The position numbers and the translations under genes were made by a program. Below the pieces are notes generated by a model. It worked only from the letters and a program-made list of their open reading frames with translations. It did not search any database and was not told the origin of the DNA. Below are positions 1-11,398 of a stretch of DNA of 31,937 nucleotides, in pieces; the first letter of the stretch is position 1, and each line of letters opens with the position of its first letter. This DNA comes from Thamnocephalis sphaerospora (taxonomy: Eukaryota; Zoopagomycota; Zoopagomycetes; Zoopagales; Sigmoideomycetaceae), in assembly GCA_003614735.1 (NCBI GenBank), contig KZ992552.1:1-31937 (forward strand), in the 5' to 3' direction.

Positions 1-3000
1 TCGGGCGCCGCCACCAGATTCTGCGTCGACCGCCTTGATGACAACGACGGCCGTTGAGCTGTTGTCACTGTATCCGCATCCATCTGATCTTCTTCCACAT
101 CCATTGCGACAACATCCTGCCGCAGATCCCGCTTTTTGGCTGACTTGGAAGCACTAAAAATCAGATGCGCAATAGTAAGGTGGTCAGGGGTACAGTACGT
201 TGACGTGATTGTAGTATCGGTGCCTACCGTGCCGGAGAGCGTATGTCGTGTGCAAGACCAGGGACTGGAGAACGTGGCGTTCCTTGCGCTGTCCGTGCCG
301 ACCGTCAGTTTCTTGCGCGCAGCATGCATGTTAGTCGTGCTACTTACGTGGCGGACTGGCGGCACTAGCCAACGGACTCGTGACACCGTCGGCACCAGCA
401 GTCTGCCGACGAGGGAACGGCGACACATGCGCGAGAAGCGGCGGTGAAGTCATAGCCTTATGCGCGCTACTAGGCACAGATTTGCGCGCCTCTGCCGGTG
501 ACTCGCCGACATAAACACCGGAAAACAGATTGAGGCTGGCGCGGGGCGTCTTTGCCGATCCTACTGGTGGTTCAACAGTACCCTGATGGAGCACCTCGAC
601 TGCATTGTTGCTGGGCAGTGGCGACACTGGGCGTGGTACGTCAATGAGTACCAAATCCTCGCTCTCTGGCTGTGCCGGAGTCTCGGTGCGCATTTCCTTC
701 CGCCTTTGACGCCAGAGGCAATGTTAGCACATCCGGCAGGTTACAGACACAAATTAGACAACTCACCATTCTGACTGCCGCTGCGGTTGCAGATCGCGTG
801 GCGTAGTGGGTGGGCCGACAAACGGACTGGATCGGTGCAGACTAGAGCGGTCCAGTCGCGATGATGCACCGGGCGTAGCCGGCGTGGCAGCCAACTCTTG
901 ACCGGGAGTGGCGTGCACCGAGGCCGGCGCGGCACCTGGCGTATCCACCGGCGCATCTTCAGACATGGTCTGTGGCGTTTTGGGACTCGCCATGCTCGGG
1001 GACTCTGGATGATGCGTACGCGTAGCACTCGCGCTGCCCTGCTGCGCAACATGGTCGGCCAGAGCGCGCAGCAGGCTCTTTTGCAAATCATCACCAGAGG
1101 CCGCGATCAGTGGCGACGACAGAGTGTCGTCTGGTGCGCGGATCAGCTGCGAAGATGAAAGCGGTGCTATATCGTTCTTGTTGGGCGTCTCAGAGGGCCG
1201 CGATGTGACGATCGGGATGGTGCCGGCCGAAGCTTCCACTCCATCCATCTGTCCCGCTCGGATAGACGATGCCGGCTCGATGGGCTTGGATCCAAACGGC
1301 ACCGGCGAAGAGAGGCCTCGAACTTCACAGGCTGTGATGAGGGCTGGCGCCTCCAGCTGCAGTTCCAGCACATCGCGCTGCACAGGCGGCAGCAGCAGAC
1401 GTAGATTGTCGACAATGGCATTACGGCGTGCCACCTGCTTGCTCACAGCACGGCGCGGATCCTCGCGACGCCGAGCGAGCTCGTTCAGGCGGATGGCTTC
1501 GACGTAGCGACCATGATGGACAAAGTACATGATCAAAAAGTCAAAGCATAGAGGCGCCTGTGAGTCATCGCAGTAATTCACCAGCAGACTCTCTTCTCGC
1601 GCCGTAAACGGCGTGTTCATTAGGCGGCTAAGCAAGTCGCCGCTCTTCTTTTCTGAAGGCACGGCCATTCGCTGCATCAGCTCGCTGCCAGTAAAGCAAC
1701 ACTGTGCCTGGCTATTGGCTTACCAATAAAGCAAAAGTTCAGAAGCTGTACAAAGAGCTGCCCCTCGTTATTGGCGTCGTTCAGCACGTACTTTCGCTAA
1801 TGTAACAGTATCGTCAGCTATAATCTGATTGATTCCGCACGGCAGGACGACACGCACCTGGAAGAGAAGCGCATCGTGCAGGTCAGTCTGCAGACGAACG
1901 CGGAATTGCAGCTCAACACCGCTGGCATCTGCAGGCGTCCATAGGGTCTGCTGAAGAAAACGCCATGCCAGATCGGCCCGGCCAACTTGCAGTAGCGTGC
2001 GCACGACAGCTTCCGGCCAGTCCACTTGCACCGTTGGCATGCATAGATACGCCGTTGCTCTCTGATACGGCGCTGCGCGTTAGCACCATGCGGCCGCGTG
2101 GCTACGCATATCTGAAGCTGACGGGAACGCACCTCGTACTGCTCGTGATCTAGCAGCCAGTAGCCAGTAACCAGCTGCTGGTATGGCTCCGGAATGAGAC
2201 GCTTTTGGGCAAACCCAGAAATGGCTGCTTCGTTTCCGCTATCGCGAATGAGATAGTACATCTAGGATACGGCGGCAAGCATGTTAGCGGCGCTGCATAA
2301 GGCTGGCAATGTAAGCGCCGATCACTCACGATGCTATCCTTTTTGAGCATGTCCAGATCGCAGCCATACACAGAATGCACCAGCTGTACCAGACCGTCCG
2401 CGTCGACAGGCGGGTAAGCAGTGCCGACTGGCCAAATCACAGGGTTAGCTTGTCAGCCGCATGCGACCAGCTCGTACGGTCACGCTACCTTCCACCTCGG
2501 CAAACTGCAAAAGCCTATCAATCACCAGCATGCCTCCCGACAGCTGGCGGGCAGCTGCCAATCGTGCGGCGTTTTCGGCGAGATGAGGGAATAGAGGCAG
2601 GCCGGCCAGCACTTCTTGAATCGTTGCCTGTATAGTGCATGCCTGGAATCAGCATCGCTATATATGCCAACTGTCAGTTGCCTGCTCACCTCGGCGTCTT
2701 CTATCTCGACATCTACCAGCCCAGGGCCATTATCAGTAGTTGCAGCTGGTGCAATTTCCAGTGCAGCAATCTTGTCAGCACACAGCACGCTGCACTCTAG
2801 TGCGTCACTCAGCGGCAGCACCTCCTGCAGATGTGCTTTGTTAGCAGTTGTTACCATCTGATGTTCACATGTACGTACCATAAAGTCGATCGAACCAAGC
2901 GGTGTCAGATCGCGTGTTTCGACCAGCGATAGCGCCGCTTGGTCGTCCACACCAATCTGCAGCACTTTTAGCTCGGCAACAGTGGCCGTCGAATGATTTT

Positions 3001-4664
3001 GGCGTGCCGGCAACTTGGTGTTGAAGATGGCGTATAGATACTGCTGATCCACAGCTAGCAAGTATGATGGGTTACTCGCCCGTATTAGTGGCATACATAT
3101 TATTGTCGTCTCGATCAGGTGTACTCACTCTCCAGCAGTGCGACAGATAGCGTGCGACCATGCACGCCGGTCTTGTCCTCGGCCCCAGTCGGAGTCACCA
3201 AACCAAGTGTAGCCCATTGCTTGCGACACGGGTTCGTCCGGCAGACGCTAACCAGCGGCCGGGACGCTCTGCGTGTACCAAATATTGAGAGAACGCACCT
3301 CTGATCAGCCATCCGTTCACCAAAGAGGCAGTTCTAGCTGACTACATACCCGCGGCCATAGGCGTGTGTGCCGTGCTGAGCAATAAAACAAAGCCACTGG
3401 CGCTCGCCCTGCTCATCATTTGGAAGTGGCCGCACAATCACGCGCGCGATGGGCCCTGAGAACGTGCATCATCAGCAATTGTGCGTATTTGTAATGTCTG
3501 GCCACGCGCTCACCTACCCTGATCTTCAATCTCCACGGCCTCGACAAAGTGGAAAACATCTGCACCAGGAGTGGCGTCAAACTGGTACTGCACTAGCAGC
3601 ACCTTGCCACGGTCAGTGCCCCATGCAATGCAGATGGTGTTGCCGCCCAAGCCATCGGTATCGGCCGGCACCGCGTAACACGCAATAGAGGTCACCTTGC
3701 CGCTACGACACTCTGGCAGACGCTCAAAGCCCTGAACACGAAGCCAGCATCTACGTCAGCACATGCTACAGCGTGCATGCGCCACTAGATTGTCCGCTTA
3801 CATCGGCAGCAACAAGCTCATTTGCACCAAATGGATCCTCATTCATCGCAATTCGACTCCAGTACATTTCCGCGGTCTGTGTGCCCACCAGAAGCAGCTG
3901 TGTCGTCTCAATACGCTCCATGCCATCATCGTCTGTAAACTGCAAATATAACGCGCATTAGCAGCCTATCCTCTATGCCATCAATGGTCTCTCTGACCCA
4001 CCTGCAGTTGGAACGGCTCCGACACGGTGACGCATGATACCGAGCGCGACTTGGGCAGCGGTAGCCGCCTGCTACGGCCAAGATACGGGTCGTACAGGTA
4101 TAGACGCGTCTCGTTCGATAGCCGATCGCAGGTGCATACCAGCAGCAGATCAAGCCCAGCAATAATGGCACTGGAAACGTAAACTATCTCAAGCTGCAAT
4201 ACGCTGCATTAGCCACGCGTTTTGCCACTGCTCGATATCACTTTTACGCAGCTTACCTCTTCCATAGCGTCATTGACGATAACCTCAATTGGAATTCGGG
4301 CAAACACTTGACTGTGTGCATTGGCCAAGGCGCGCACCTCCAGCGTCGCCTCATCGTGGCGGTAACACCACGTCGGCCGCTTGCGTCCGGGAGCAAATCC
4401 GGCACCAAATGCGCCAGAGCTCACCGCCTCTGACGACGCATCAAATTCGTACCCAAGCGGCAAAAACTCGGTGGCATCCATTCCGCCTTCCGGTGCGATC
4501 GCCACTACCATAAGTCGTCGAGCCTGCACAGGAGTAGGAGCTAAGACCGAAAGAGTGTGCAGGCGCTGGTAATCAATCGAGCCCCAGGGCGTATGCAGGA
4601 TCAGCGCCAACGGTTGCTGCGTGAGCGGGTTTGGCGGCGACGACGACAACGACGTGAAAAGCAA
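1..4664 (-). CDS. ELYS-like nucleoporin, 3' end off the left edge
   Basis: A large multi-exon gene, about 16 exons visible, with introns of roughly 60 bases; the first two introns are 4194-4256 and 3940-4001. The first exons, from the ATG at 4664, encode beta-strand-rich sequence typical of an N-terminal propeller. After about 3100 the protein becomes helical. Exons around 1510-2260 carry the signature region: VDWPEAVVRTLLQVGRADLA, then FLIMYFVHHGRYVEAIRLNE, then LPPVQRDVLELQLE. This is the pattern of the ELYS domain, a nuclear-pore and chromatin-anchoring module of the Nup107-160 complex. The C-terminal part (from about 1350 to the edge) is disordered and rich in Ser, Thr, Pro and Ala, with basic patches such as SAKKRDLRQ. 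The reading frame is still open at base 1, so the C-terminus lies outside. About 1,240 residues are visible. The family call rests on motif recognition only; exon borders in the middle are approximate. Confidence 0.6.
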
Positions 4665-4727
4665 ACGACGAATCGGTTCAAAACAAGCGCGTCGTGGTCA
4701 GAAAAGAACTGGGCTAGATTGAATCAC

Positions 4728-4746
4728 AACAACAACAACAACAACA
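4728..4746. repeat. (CAA)n microsatellite
   Basis: A short CAA trinucleotide run in the 261-base gap between the 3' end of deacetylase A and the start of the ELYS-like gene, so it lies in the latter's promoter or 5' leader. Confidence 0.9.
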
Positions 4747-4776
4747 GCGATCGTAAACTGCGAAATCCACCTTCAC

Positions 4777-4835
4777 CCAATGCGCTTGAACAACAACCAT
4801 CCCAGCAGGAATACTGTACCAATGCGCTTGAACAA
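4777..4835. repeat. 17-bp direct repeat upstream of the ELYS-like gene
   Basis: The 17-base word CCAATGCGCTTGAACAA occurs at 4777-4793 and again at 4819-4835, 42 bases apart (start to start), in the promoter region of the minus-strand ELYS-like gene. It begins with a CCAAT pentamer on the plus strand. It could be a duplicated regulatory element or a simple local duplication. Confidence 0.8.
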
Positions 4836-4925
4836 GATGCACATGATAAAATGGCCAGCAGCAGAGCCTTGCTAGCGTCATATAGGGTTACTTGAAAAGT
4901 GCTCAACCACACGAATCACAATACT

Positions 4926-5811
4926 TTAATCTCGGTAAGCGCCGCTGGGATCTCCCAGACATTCGCTAATAGTGGTCAAGCGGTATCCCTTGGAGCGGAT
5001 GTCCGCCACGGCTGCTTCAGTAAACGTACTGACGGTGGTCTGAATGGTCTCGTGCGCTAGAGCAATGTTGTTGCCATTTTCCGATGCATTCTTGACTTCG
5101 CTCTGAATGACACTCAAAGAAGCTGACGGATCGTCAGGATGTTGCCTGCAAGTGCAAACGTCAGTTACAGGCTAGGCCTCCGCTGCACACACGCGCCACC
5201 CCTTACCAGTCATTTGTGTCAATGTCCCAGGAGATCACACGGTAGCCTAGCTCGCTCATTATGCCAAGCATTTGATCGTCAAATGATCCGTAGGGCGGGC
5301 GCATGTAGGTTGGCCGGACACCAATGATGCGCTTCAGCTGGTCATCGAGCTGAGTCATCTCGCTACGAATCTGATCGGGGCCGATCGTGGTAAGATCTGC
5401 GTGCGAATAGGTGTGCGACGCAATCTGATGGCCAGCATTGTACGTCCGCAAAACGCGGTCGGCCAGTTCCGGATCGTCGAGACTACCGGCGTTATTGCCA
5501 TTGACAAAGAAGGTTGCCTTGGCTCCAAGTCGGTCCAGTGTATTCAGCAGCTCATCGGCATACTGCGCGTATCCACACGGTTAGCCAACTGCTTGCGGTG
5601 CGGGTGATAAAGCGTTTTTGCTCACCTCGCCAGGGCCGTCGTCAAATGTCAGCGCAAATGTTTCCGGAACAGTGCACTTGTACACAACGACACCTGGTGC
5701 TGGGCCGTCGCGGCGGCGCAGCTTGTTTGTGGGCACTGATAGAGGTTGTGCATGTAGAAGCGCCGACATGGATGCCAGCATCAAGATGGCGCTATGCATG
5801 AATCGAACCAT
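4926..5811 (-). CDS. Secreted polysaccharide (chitin) deacetylase A
   Basis: Carbohydrate esterase family 4 (NodB homology) enzyme that would remove N-acetyl groups from chitin or a related wall polymer. Three exons (5626-5811, 5207-5562, 4926-5145) separated by introns 5563-5625 and 5146-5206 give 253 residues. An N-terminal hydrophobic signal peptide (about residues 1-21) is followed by a tribasic LRRRDGPAP stretch that looks like a Kex2-type propeptide site. NodB motifs in order: TFDDGP (catalytic Asp and metal Asp), SHTYSH (metal His pair), RPPYG, DIDTNDW, and LAHET (catalytic His). There is no chitin-binding module and no GPI-type tail, so a soluble secreted enzyme is expected. Its closest relative in the window is the copy at 17133-18028. 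Whether the substrate is chitin or another N-acetylated glycan cannot be read from sequence. Confidence 0.93.
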
Positions 5812-5907
5812 AGTTGCTATAGGAAAATGCGCAGAGTGTGAAATGAATGAGCTGATGATGCAAGTGCAGATGCGGATACTCCATTCGTAGGCGAATGCAG
5901 CGGGTGC

Positions 5908-5913
5908 TTTATA
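5908..5913 (-). promoter_or_regulatory. TATA box of deacetylase A
   Basis: TATAAA on the minus strand, about 95 bases upstream of the ATG at 5811. Deacetylase B has a TATA element at almost the same distance. Confidence 0.6.
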
Positions 5914-7041
5914 CGGCCGAATGGCCGTCGGACAGAGGTTGACGCGCTTTGAGTTTGTAACGTAGATGAGACTCGGTGCGATGTGGGCTGCGACATGTTA
6001 CAGCTGTACAGCTTGTAAACCCCATACACGCGCGATGTCCGCAGGAGTATAGACAGGCATGCTGTCTCGTATCACCATGATTAACGTCTGTGTCAACTTT
6101 GACACGGCGCTAGTTGTCCTTTGCACGCTACTTTGCGCCGCCAGCTGGTGGAATAACCGGTTTCCTCGATAGACACAGACAGCGAACAGCATACACGGTG
6201 ACCTGAAAAAGTGCCATTGGATACAGGACAGTTTGAGCAAGCGTCATATACTATGTGCAAACCAATCAAGCAATCCGGGTCACAATGTTAAAACACTGTT
6301 ATAGTCGCCTTCGCTCGACCGCTCAAGTGGTTTTGCCGAAGCTTTCCCTCCGCGCGCGTCAGCCATGCCGTGTTTGCTTCACTGTAGTAGCCTGAAAAGG
6401 AGTCGGACCGCGAGAGAATTGTCACTGGCGTTCTTTATTGACCTGTGCTTGTTGACAATGCAATGCATGCCAACTTAATGCTGCTTAATTGGCGTGTGTT
6501 TTTACAATGGTGGCACTGACGCACTGCTTCACTGGCCGTCACACTTGCATACCGCCGCAGAATCGTATGCAAAGCCATCGCATCGCCAAGATGCGCATAG
6601 CCATGCGCTAATGCCATTTGCCAATCAGGCCATCAACGACCGGCACCTATTGCTGGTCCGTTAAAAGCACAGTGGTTCGCGAGTGATATCACGACATCGG
6701 GGCTTATCGTGTCCAAAGCACATTTGCGTCATACCTATTCCGAACGGGATGCACGACTTTGTCGATAAACTCAACATGCTGCTGTGTTTGAGCAGCGATA
6801 TACGCCCCGTATAGCTAAACAAGTGCGGATTCAATAGTGTCGCTGACCTGTACCACTACGCTGCAACATCGACCGCCATTGTAAAAATATATCGTCGTTG
6901 TGCGACGGAATAGCCGTCGGTCAACATCTAGCCGGTAGAAGCCGTAGCCGTTTCAATTACATTGTTGCACACGCTTTGTTGACCATTTATTGGTTTAATT
7001 AGTATACGACATGAGTGACGAATGATGCAAGAGAGATGAGG
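5914..7041. other. Intergenic, no supported gene
   Basis: About 1.1 kb between the promoter of deacetylase A and the stop codon of the F-box gene. Open frames here are short and unrelated to anything I recognise, and no phase-consistent exon chain was found. It should hold the distal deacetylase promoter and the 3' UTR of the F-box gene. Confidence 0.5.
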
Positions 7042-9183
7042 CTACGTAGGTATAAACGAATGCACTACTAGCGCGTTTTCGTGGAGATACGAAAGGTGAC
7101 GTGTACTTGCAGCTACATGACCAAGATATGCAGCCGGCAAGGGGCTGCCATAGGCTTTTTTGCTAAAATTACGGCCCGTAGTTGTGTCGAGTAGGGTACA
7201 TATTGCGCTGTCACCGCTCGCATCTGATTCTGCATCCGTATGAAGGCCAATCAGCCAGATGGTGTCGCTCAGACGGCAAAATAGCGGCGTGGTCCAATAC
7301 TGGGTAAACGAGTACTCGTAGAGTAGGTCGCCATTGTCGCCATTTAGAATCTCATATTGCCGGTTACCTTCAGTGTAGCAAAGCAGACGTCGTGTGGTGG
7401 TAATCGCTGCCACGCGCATTTCACCCGGTTTTGACGCCATCCGTACCCAGCGCGGGGATTCTGCGTCAAGCGAAAGCAGCGCCAGCCAGGGAGACGCGAA
7501 TCGAACGTCGACGGGCTCACCAACGGCCAGCACTAGTCGGCGATCCGCATTGCTACACTGGAATCGCATGGTACGCAGCACGCGGAGTGCTGAACTGCCT
7601 TCACTGGATGATATCCTCCAAACTCCAGATTGACGCTGACCAGTGCTGAGCTGCTGCATGCCTACTGCGCCCTGTTCTCCTTCTGTCTCGTCCTCATCAG
7701 CGGGCAGTGATGTGCCGTCTTGGTAGACATTCAGGAGCTGCCAGGTATAGGTGCTTTCGTCGCAAGTCGTTGGCTGTAGAAGCTGTACGCGGGTTGCGCA
7801 CACCTGATGCAGATGGCCAAAACAGCGAGATGAACCACCGTGCCCGACGACAGCCGTTGCCACATACTGTGCCCCAAGGTAGGCCACTTTCCACGTGACA
7901 CGCGTGCTCTTGGGCTGACTTTCATTGTAGTAGAGCCAGCGACCCTTCAACTCAAGCAGCTGACAAGAGCCCGAAACGTGCACTTCAGGGAGCCTGCGGC
8001 CGTTGTTCAGCGTCCAAATGTAAATGGCCTGGTTACTTTGCGACGATGTGGCATCCAGCGTTGCCACCAGTACCGTGGAGCTGAGCAGCACTTTTGGCAT
8101 GCCGCAGGGTCGTGCACGTCCCCACTGCTGCTTTCTGCGACTTGACGCGTTTGTAGATGGCAAGGATTGAACAAGGTCCTTTACCGTCGGTTCGCCAGGC
8201 GGCGTTTTGGCGCTATTCCGAGGCTGTTCCAGCACGATCAAACTAAGACCATTGTTCGCCGCCAGTACGCTGCCATCCTGTAACGCTACAATGTCCGAGT
8301 CGGTGCGCAATCGTGATTCGTTGTCGGTCATTGGCACTGTCCAGAGTGCTTGCAGACAATCTGTCCCTAGCCATGTATCGCGCAACTGCTGACGATCCCC
8401 AAAGACACGCATCCAGTTGACGCCCTGCACCATGCGTTCTTGCCAAGTATGCGGCCTTTCAGGGCTTCTGGTGGGGCCACTTTTCTTGCCAGACCGCATG
8501 CCCCGCAGCTCTCTTCTTTTGGTCGTGTGTTCCCCGGCAAGCGTATCGTCTCTCGAGCGCTTTGACGTCCTTTCTACCTCCGCTGAACCATCTGTGCAGA
8601 CAGCGAGCGGTGCCGCGCTTGCATGATGGATCTCTTCGTGCGCGTTGTCGCTGTGTCTGTCCGCATCCGGATCGTCTTGCAACCCATGGGCGTTGGTTTG
8701 CAAGGATCTTTCTTCCCCTAGCTGCTTCTCTCCTTGATTGTTCTCGAAAGGCCGTGACAGCGCTTCCTGGGCTGTCCAAAATGGCATGCATGCGATGATG
8801 TCGCTGTACATACGTGGCGCCACGCATGCCAGCTCCAAGGCTGTTTGGCGCGCCTCGGCGTCGACACCGATATGCATGAGAATTGTGTGTATGGCGCTTG
8901 TGGGCAGATCCAGCAGTCCTCTAGGCCGCGCCGCATCGCCAATTTTGAGCGTTATGGCCTCAAGAGCCTGCAGACGTGCCCGTGGCTTAGCAGGAAGACA
9001 CTGCCAGGCTATGTGAAATGCGCTTGTTTGCCTGGTCAGCGCGAGCTCAGCTTCATGCTCCTCTTCGGTGTCAAGCTCCCCATCCATATCGGACAGCGCT
9101 GCGTCGTTTGCCCGCAAAACCCGGTTGTTTGCTGGTGCGCTGTCTGGCTCCACCTGTGGCATGCTTGCCGAGTCGACTGTCAT
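7042..9183 (-). CDS. F-box protein with probable beta-propeller
   Basis: Single uninterrupted 713-residue frame, unusual here because neighbours are intron-rich. Residues about 1-60 are acidic (DMDGELDTEEEHEAE). Residues about 88-137 fit an F-box: a leucine-proline start (LLDLPTSAIHTILMHIG), a Cys/Ala-Pro step (ACVAPRMYSD) and a closing Trp (ACMPFW). A low-complexity linker with basic clusters at about 196-225 (TSKRSRDD, TKRRELRG, SGKKSG) could be a nuclear localisation signal. From about residue 235 to the end the sequence has short hydrophobic strands with repeated Trp and Asp-Gly turns, which suggests a divergent WD-like propeller. The likely role is a substrate adaptor of an SCF ubiquitin ligase. 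F-box and propeller are both weak matches by eye, and the target is unknown. Confidence 0.6.
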   Translation of the reverse strand: MTVDSASMPQVEPDSAPANNRVLRANDAALSDMDGELDTEEEHEAELALTRQTSAFHIAWQCLPAKPRARLQALEAITLKIGDAARPRGLLDLPTSAIHTILMHIGVDAEARQTALELACVAPRMYSDIIACMPFWTAQEALSRPFENNQGEKQLGEERSLQTNAHGLQDDPDADRHSDNAHEEIHHASAAPLAVCTDGSAEVERTSKRSRDDTLAGEHTTKRRELRGMRSGKKSGPTRSPERPHTWQERMVQGVNWMRVFGDRQQLRDTWLGTDCLQALWTVPMTDNESRLRTDSDIVALQDGSVLAANNGLSLIVLEQPRNSAKTPPGEPTVKDLVQSLPSTNASSRRKQQWGRARPCGMPKVLLSSTVLVATLDATSSQSNQAIYIWTLNNGRRLPEVHVSGSCQLLELKGRWLYYNESQPKSTRVTWKVAYLGAQYVATAVVGHGGSSRCFGHLHQVCATRVQLLQPTTCDESTYTWQLLNVYQDGTSLPADEDETEGEQGAVGMQQLSTGQRQSGVWRISSSEGSSALRVLRTMRFQCSNADRRLVLAVGEPVDVRFASPWLALLSLDAESPRWVRMASKPGEMRVAAITTTRRLLCYTEGNRQYEILNGDNGDLLYEYSFTQYWTTPLFCRLSDTIWLIGLHTDAESDASGDSAICTLLDTTTGRNFSKKAYGSPLPAAYLGHVAASTRHLSYLHENALVVHSFIPT

Positions 9184-9441
9184 GGCGGGAATCGTCGGCG
9201 ATGAGAATGTAACAAGAAAAGACGTTTATTTACGTTTTCTATTCTGGTGGCGTAACACAAAAAGATTGACAGGTATCCGGACAGGCGACCCAGCCACGAA
9301 AGGGACCGTGCAAGAGTGCTTGTTTTGCTTGTGTATACGCTTTGCTGGCGCTTCTCTTGGCTTCGCAGTAGCTGAGATTTTCGCCGCTATTGAGCATACG
9401 CAGTTAATAATAGGTCGCATCCACGTGCCACTTGCGTCGGT

Positions 9442-11249
9442 TCACCTGGTGCCATGCATCGCACGCTGAACCGCCAAGAATGTCGCATAGAGACGCTGCT
9501 TGGAAATGCTTGATCTAGCGACATGTGCAAGCGACAGGTAGTACGTTTCGCCAAGTGCATGCATGCGCTAAACGATTGCCTACCTGGTATTGGCCGGAAA
9601 CTCTCCTGATGAGTTGCGCGTGGCACCCTGCTTGCGGCCCTTGGCCAGCACTTCGGCTTTATCCATGCCTACGCACCAACCAATCGCTAATGACAGGATA
9701 AGTGTACGGAAAATGTAGTATACTCGATGCTAAGCTTACCGTTTCCCGATGGCAATGGTGCTAGGTCTGCGTGGCGCTTCTTGACGCCCATCTGGCTCCA
9801 TGCAAACGACTCGCGTGTGTGCAGGAATTCAACAGCATGCTCGGCATTGTAACCAGAATCTCGTAGCCAGTCATCCACTGCATTGCTTTCACATGAGTAT
9901 CACTGCTGTGTATATAGTGTGTGCTGTAACTAGTCACCTTCAATTGACTGCACGCGCTTCACAAGCGCGCGTCGCAGAGCCACTGCGTCAAAAAGCTCGC
10001 CAACCACCAATGTTTGCAAGCGTATGGGAGGGAGAAAGCGTGCAAGCAGTGAGCCCTGGAGGCCTAATATATGCCAGCGTGCCAGCTTGTCGCTTTAGAG
10101 TATAGCCAGCACATGAGAACGTAGTCTGCACGACCCCTACATTTGTAGACATACCTGCAAGACATGCATATAGTCGGCTCGGAATCCAGACGACCCGGCT
10201 TGGTGCGTAATACGCCGACCTGCCCAAAGTCATGGCGCCCACGGCGAGCACTTGGTTCCTCACCGCAGCCAAGCTTGGAAGATGAAGATATGGGCCCGCT
10301 TATTAACTCGCTCTGACTATCCTGTTCCGTAAGACCACCAACGCGTCGCCGCTTGCCGCGCTGAAACGCCGCTCGGCTCTCCTCTGATTGTATGCGTGCA
10401 AGCGCCTCGGTAGAAGCGTCGCCGCCTAATTGCCCACGTTGCGTTAGATTTGGCGCCATGCTTGGCAAAACGAGCATTATGCATGGTACATACAGGGCGC
10501 TTGACTAACGTAGAGGTGAAAGCTAATGTCCTTACTAGCTAGCACCATGGTAGGTGTATCCAGAGAGCCACTCTGCGTCTTGTTGCGTCGCAGTACTGTC
10601 GATTGCCCTTGTGCGGCGCGTTCCACTTCTCGATACAAATACCTACCCGTTAATTTAGATCAAGTTGCAGCATCGGCAGGAATATGAGGCCAACGTCGCT
10701 AAACGCACCGTTGAAAGCACCGGCGCGCCATTACTTCCGCATGGCAGTCAATAACAGCGCTACCATCCGCTGGCATCTGACTATGACTGAGACATTTCAA
10801 TCCCGTACTGCCCGTGTTGCTGGTGTCAGTGCTGCTCAGCAGTGCCGCTGTATTCTTGCTAATGTTACCTACCCAAGCGCTACGCACGTCACATCCAGCG
10901 CATCCACATCTGCAATCATTCCCGTTAGTAGCGTGCTTGCTAGCATTTTCGCAAGAGCTGACCTACCGAGAACGCCGTATCCACGCACAAGTACAATGCC
11001 GGCTAGCACGGTCCATTCCACCTTTTTGTTGCCACGTACCACCGGCTTTCCAGACTTTGCTAGTCGCTCCCAGCGTGACAGTACGGCCTGAGCTACACGG
11101 TCGGCAAACATGGTGTCAGTGTCACCGTTTGTGGCGTCAAAGGTAATCTCGCTGCGGTTGTCGTGTTCAATCGCTATCTCCACTGCCGGCCGTTCTACCG
11201 CTGGTGGGGATGGCTCTTTGCGCTTGACCGGCGGCAGAGACATGGTCAA
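9442..11249 (-). CDS. TAD1: tRNA-specific adenosine deaminase (ADAT1/Tad1)
   Basis: Deaminates adenosine 37 of tRNA-Ala to inosine in the Tad1/ADAT1 family. Nine exons joined by introns 10910-10966, 10808-10872, 10643-10708, 10426-10493, 10093-10154, 9878-9937, 9669-9739 and 9515-9583 keep one frame and give 429 residues. Diagnostic motifs in order: GKPVVRGNKKVEWTVLAGIV, ALGTGLKCL, CHAEVMARR (zinc His and proton-shuttle Glu), FHLYVSQAPCGDAS (first zinc Cys), GVLRTKPGRLDSEPT, then MSCSDKLARW (second zinc Cys) and ILGLQGSLLARFL. The first zinc Cys codon is split by an intron. The C-terminus keeps the family's GRKQGATRN and an SSISKQRLYATFL segment. Start at 11249; a second ATG two codons later is equally possible. 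All catalytic residues are present, so it should be active. Confidence 0.95.
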
Positions 11250-11398
11250 AGAAGGGTAAAAGGATGGCTCGTTTTGAGTCTAGCAAATGACGCGTCGATG
11301 GCGAAAAGGCGTGCTACGTCTCACGCTGCACTCTTTCCTGCGAGCACACTGTCCATAATCGCCTGCCGGCACATTGCCGCACACACGCGCAGGCCGCT
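11250..11398. promoter_or_regulatory. Divergent promoter region
   Basis: Only 149 bases separate the start codons of TAD1 (minus) and the mitochondrial-type membrane protein (plus), so both promoters must share or overlap this space. I see no clear TATA box. Confidence 0.5.

Noticed and set aside
10064-10477. Separate small gene starting at 10477
   Set aside because: The apparent start lies inside a TAD1 intron; splicing 10426-10493 restores the family motif PCGDAS and one continuous frame.
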